DNA of 6,222 bases from Planctomycetota bacterium. GTDB lineage: Bacteria > Planctomycetota > Planctomycetia > Planctomycetales > Planctomycetaceae. A program made the translations under genes and the position numbers. Below the pieces are notes generated by a model. That model did not search any database and was not told where the DNA came from. It saw nothing but the letters and a program-made list of their open reading frames with translations. The DNA is taken from assembly GCA_023429275.1 (NCBI GenBank), contig JAEYWB010000020.1, positions 1 through 6,222 of the forward strand, written 5' to 3'. This document shows, one piece after another, positions 5,939 to 6,222 of this stretch. Within the stretch, counting starts at the first letter, position 1. Each line of letters starts with the position of its first letter.

Positions 5939-6222
5939 ATGAGGACGTCACGGAAACCCGTCGCGAAGCATCGGCAGCCTGCAGCCGCCCTGATCCGGGG
6001 GAGCTTCGTCCTCGCCTGGATCGCAGGGATGGCCCAGTTCCTCTCCGCCGGAGACTGGCCGCAGTTCCGCGGGCCGAACAGCAGCGGGATCGCCGAGGAC
6101 GCCCGGTCGCTGCCGGTTGAGTTCTCGAACACCGAGCATGTCCGCTGGTCGGCATCTGCCGGAGACGGAGTGGGGGGCGCGGTCATCGCGGGGGGGCGGC
6201 TGTTCGTCAGCGGGATGACGGG
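5939..6222 (+). CDS. PQQ-like beta-propeller repeat protein, exported (5' part only)
   Basis: The reading frame is open from the ATG at 5939 to the window edge, giving 94 complete codons. The N terminus is basic (MRTSRKPVAKHR), followed by a hydrophobic stretch (about 18-36) and a probable signal-peptidase site after FLSA. Then DWPQFRGPNSSGIA (39-52) and VRWSASAGDGVGGAVIAGGRLFVSGMT (68-94) match the start of the large family of planctomycete PQQ-like/BamB-like propeller proteins, in which each blade repeats a W-x-x-x / G-x-x-x-V-x-x-x-x-x-F/V pattern. Full members usually have about 400 or more residues; most of this one lies beyond the window. GAGAAGG (5925-5931) provides a Shine-Dalgarno 7 bases before the ATG. 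It follows the GntR gene by 77 bases on the same strand; no convincing promoter was seen between them, so co-transcription is possible. Its role in the neighbouring pathway is unknown. Confidence 0.8.
   Translation, partial: MRTSRKPVAKHRQPAAALIRGSFVLAWIAGMAQFLSAGDWPQFRGPNSSGIAEDARSLPVEFSNTEHVRWSASAGDGVGGAVIAGGRLFVSGMT

Noticed and set aside
5586..6186. Minus-strand frames of 169 and 189 codons across the end of the GntR gene and the PQQ-like gene
   Set aside because: Both are Arg/Ser/Gly-rich, span two plus-strand genes and the gap between them, and show no domain or start signal.

Overview
The window is GC-rich, densely coded bacterial DNA, most likely from a planctomycete (Planctomycetota). 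The reasons are protein families I associate with that phylum: an exported protein beginning DWPQFRGPN after its signal peptide, a secreted beta-propeller protein with an 'ELFVDE' entry and a YAFQF-type C-terminal sandwich, and a compact GntR regulator. This assignment is inference; the window has no rRNA or other marker gene.

Layout. The minus strand from 4980 down to 66 carries three genes in a row, apparently one operon: a sodium/solute symporter (4980-3487), a 3-hydroxyacyl-CoA-dehydrogenase-fold oxidoreductase (3490-2516) whose ATG overlaps the symporter TGA by 4 bases, and, after 89 bases, an exported protein with two fused beta-propellers (2426-66). A GC-rich hairpin at 11-40 lies just past the last stop codon and is a probable terminator. 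On the plus strand, divergent from the symporter, lies a FadR/FCD-type GntR regulator (5103-5861). After another 77 bases a PQQ-like beta-propeller protein with a signal peptide begins at 5939 and runs off the end of the window.

Control region. The 122 bases between symporter and regulator are AT-rich against their surroundings. They hold a good sigma70-type promoter for the operon (TTGACG, 17 bases, TACTAT, minus strand). A perfect 19-base palindrome (5026-5044) lies across its -10 box. The simplest reading is that the divergent GntR protein binds this palindrome and blocks the operon until an effector is present. The regulator gene has no recognisable Shine-Dalgarno sequence and may be leaderless.

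How the genes may work together. The exported two-propeller protein would act on a glycan or glycoside outside the cytoplasm, the symporter would import a released small solute (probably a sugar acid or other hydroxy acid), the dehydrogenase would oxidise it, and the GntR/FCD protein would sense it or a product. This is a plausible small catabolic regulon of unknown substrate. The dehydrogenase keeps its catalytic residues but has lost the Asp that usually selects NAD. The regulator has lost one of the usual four FCD metal ligands. The symporter resembles the sialic-acid (SiaT-like) branch but seems to lack its carboxylate-binding Arg. Each of these suggests a specificity not given by the nearest textbook family.
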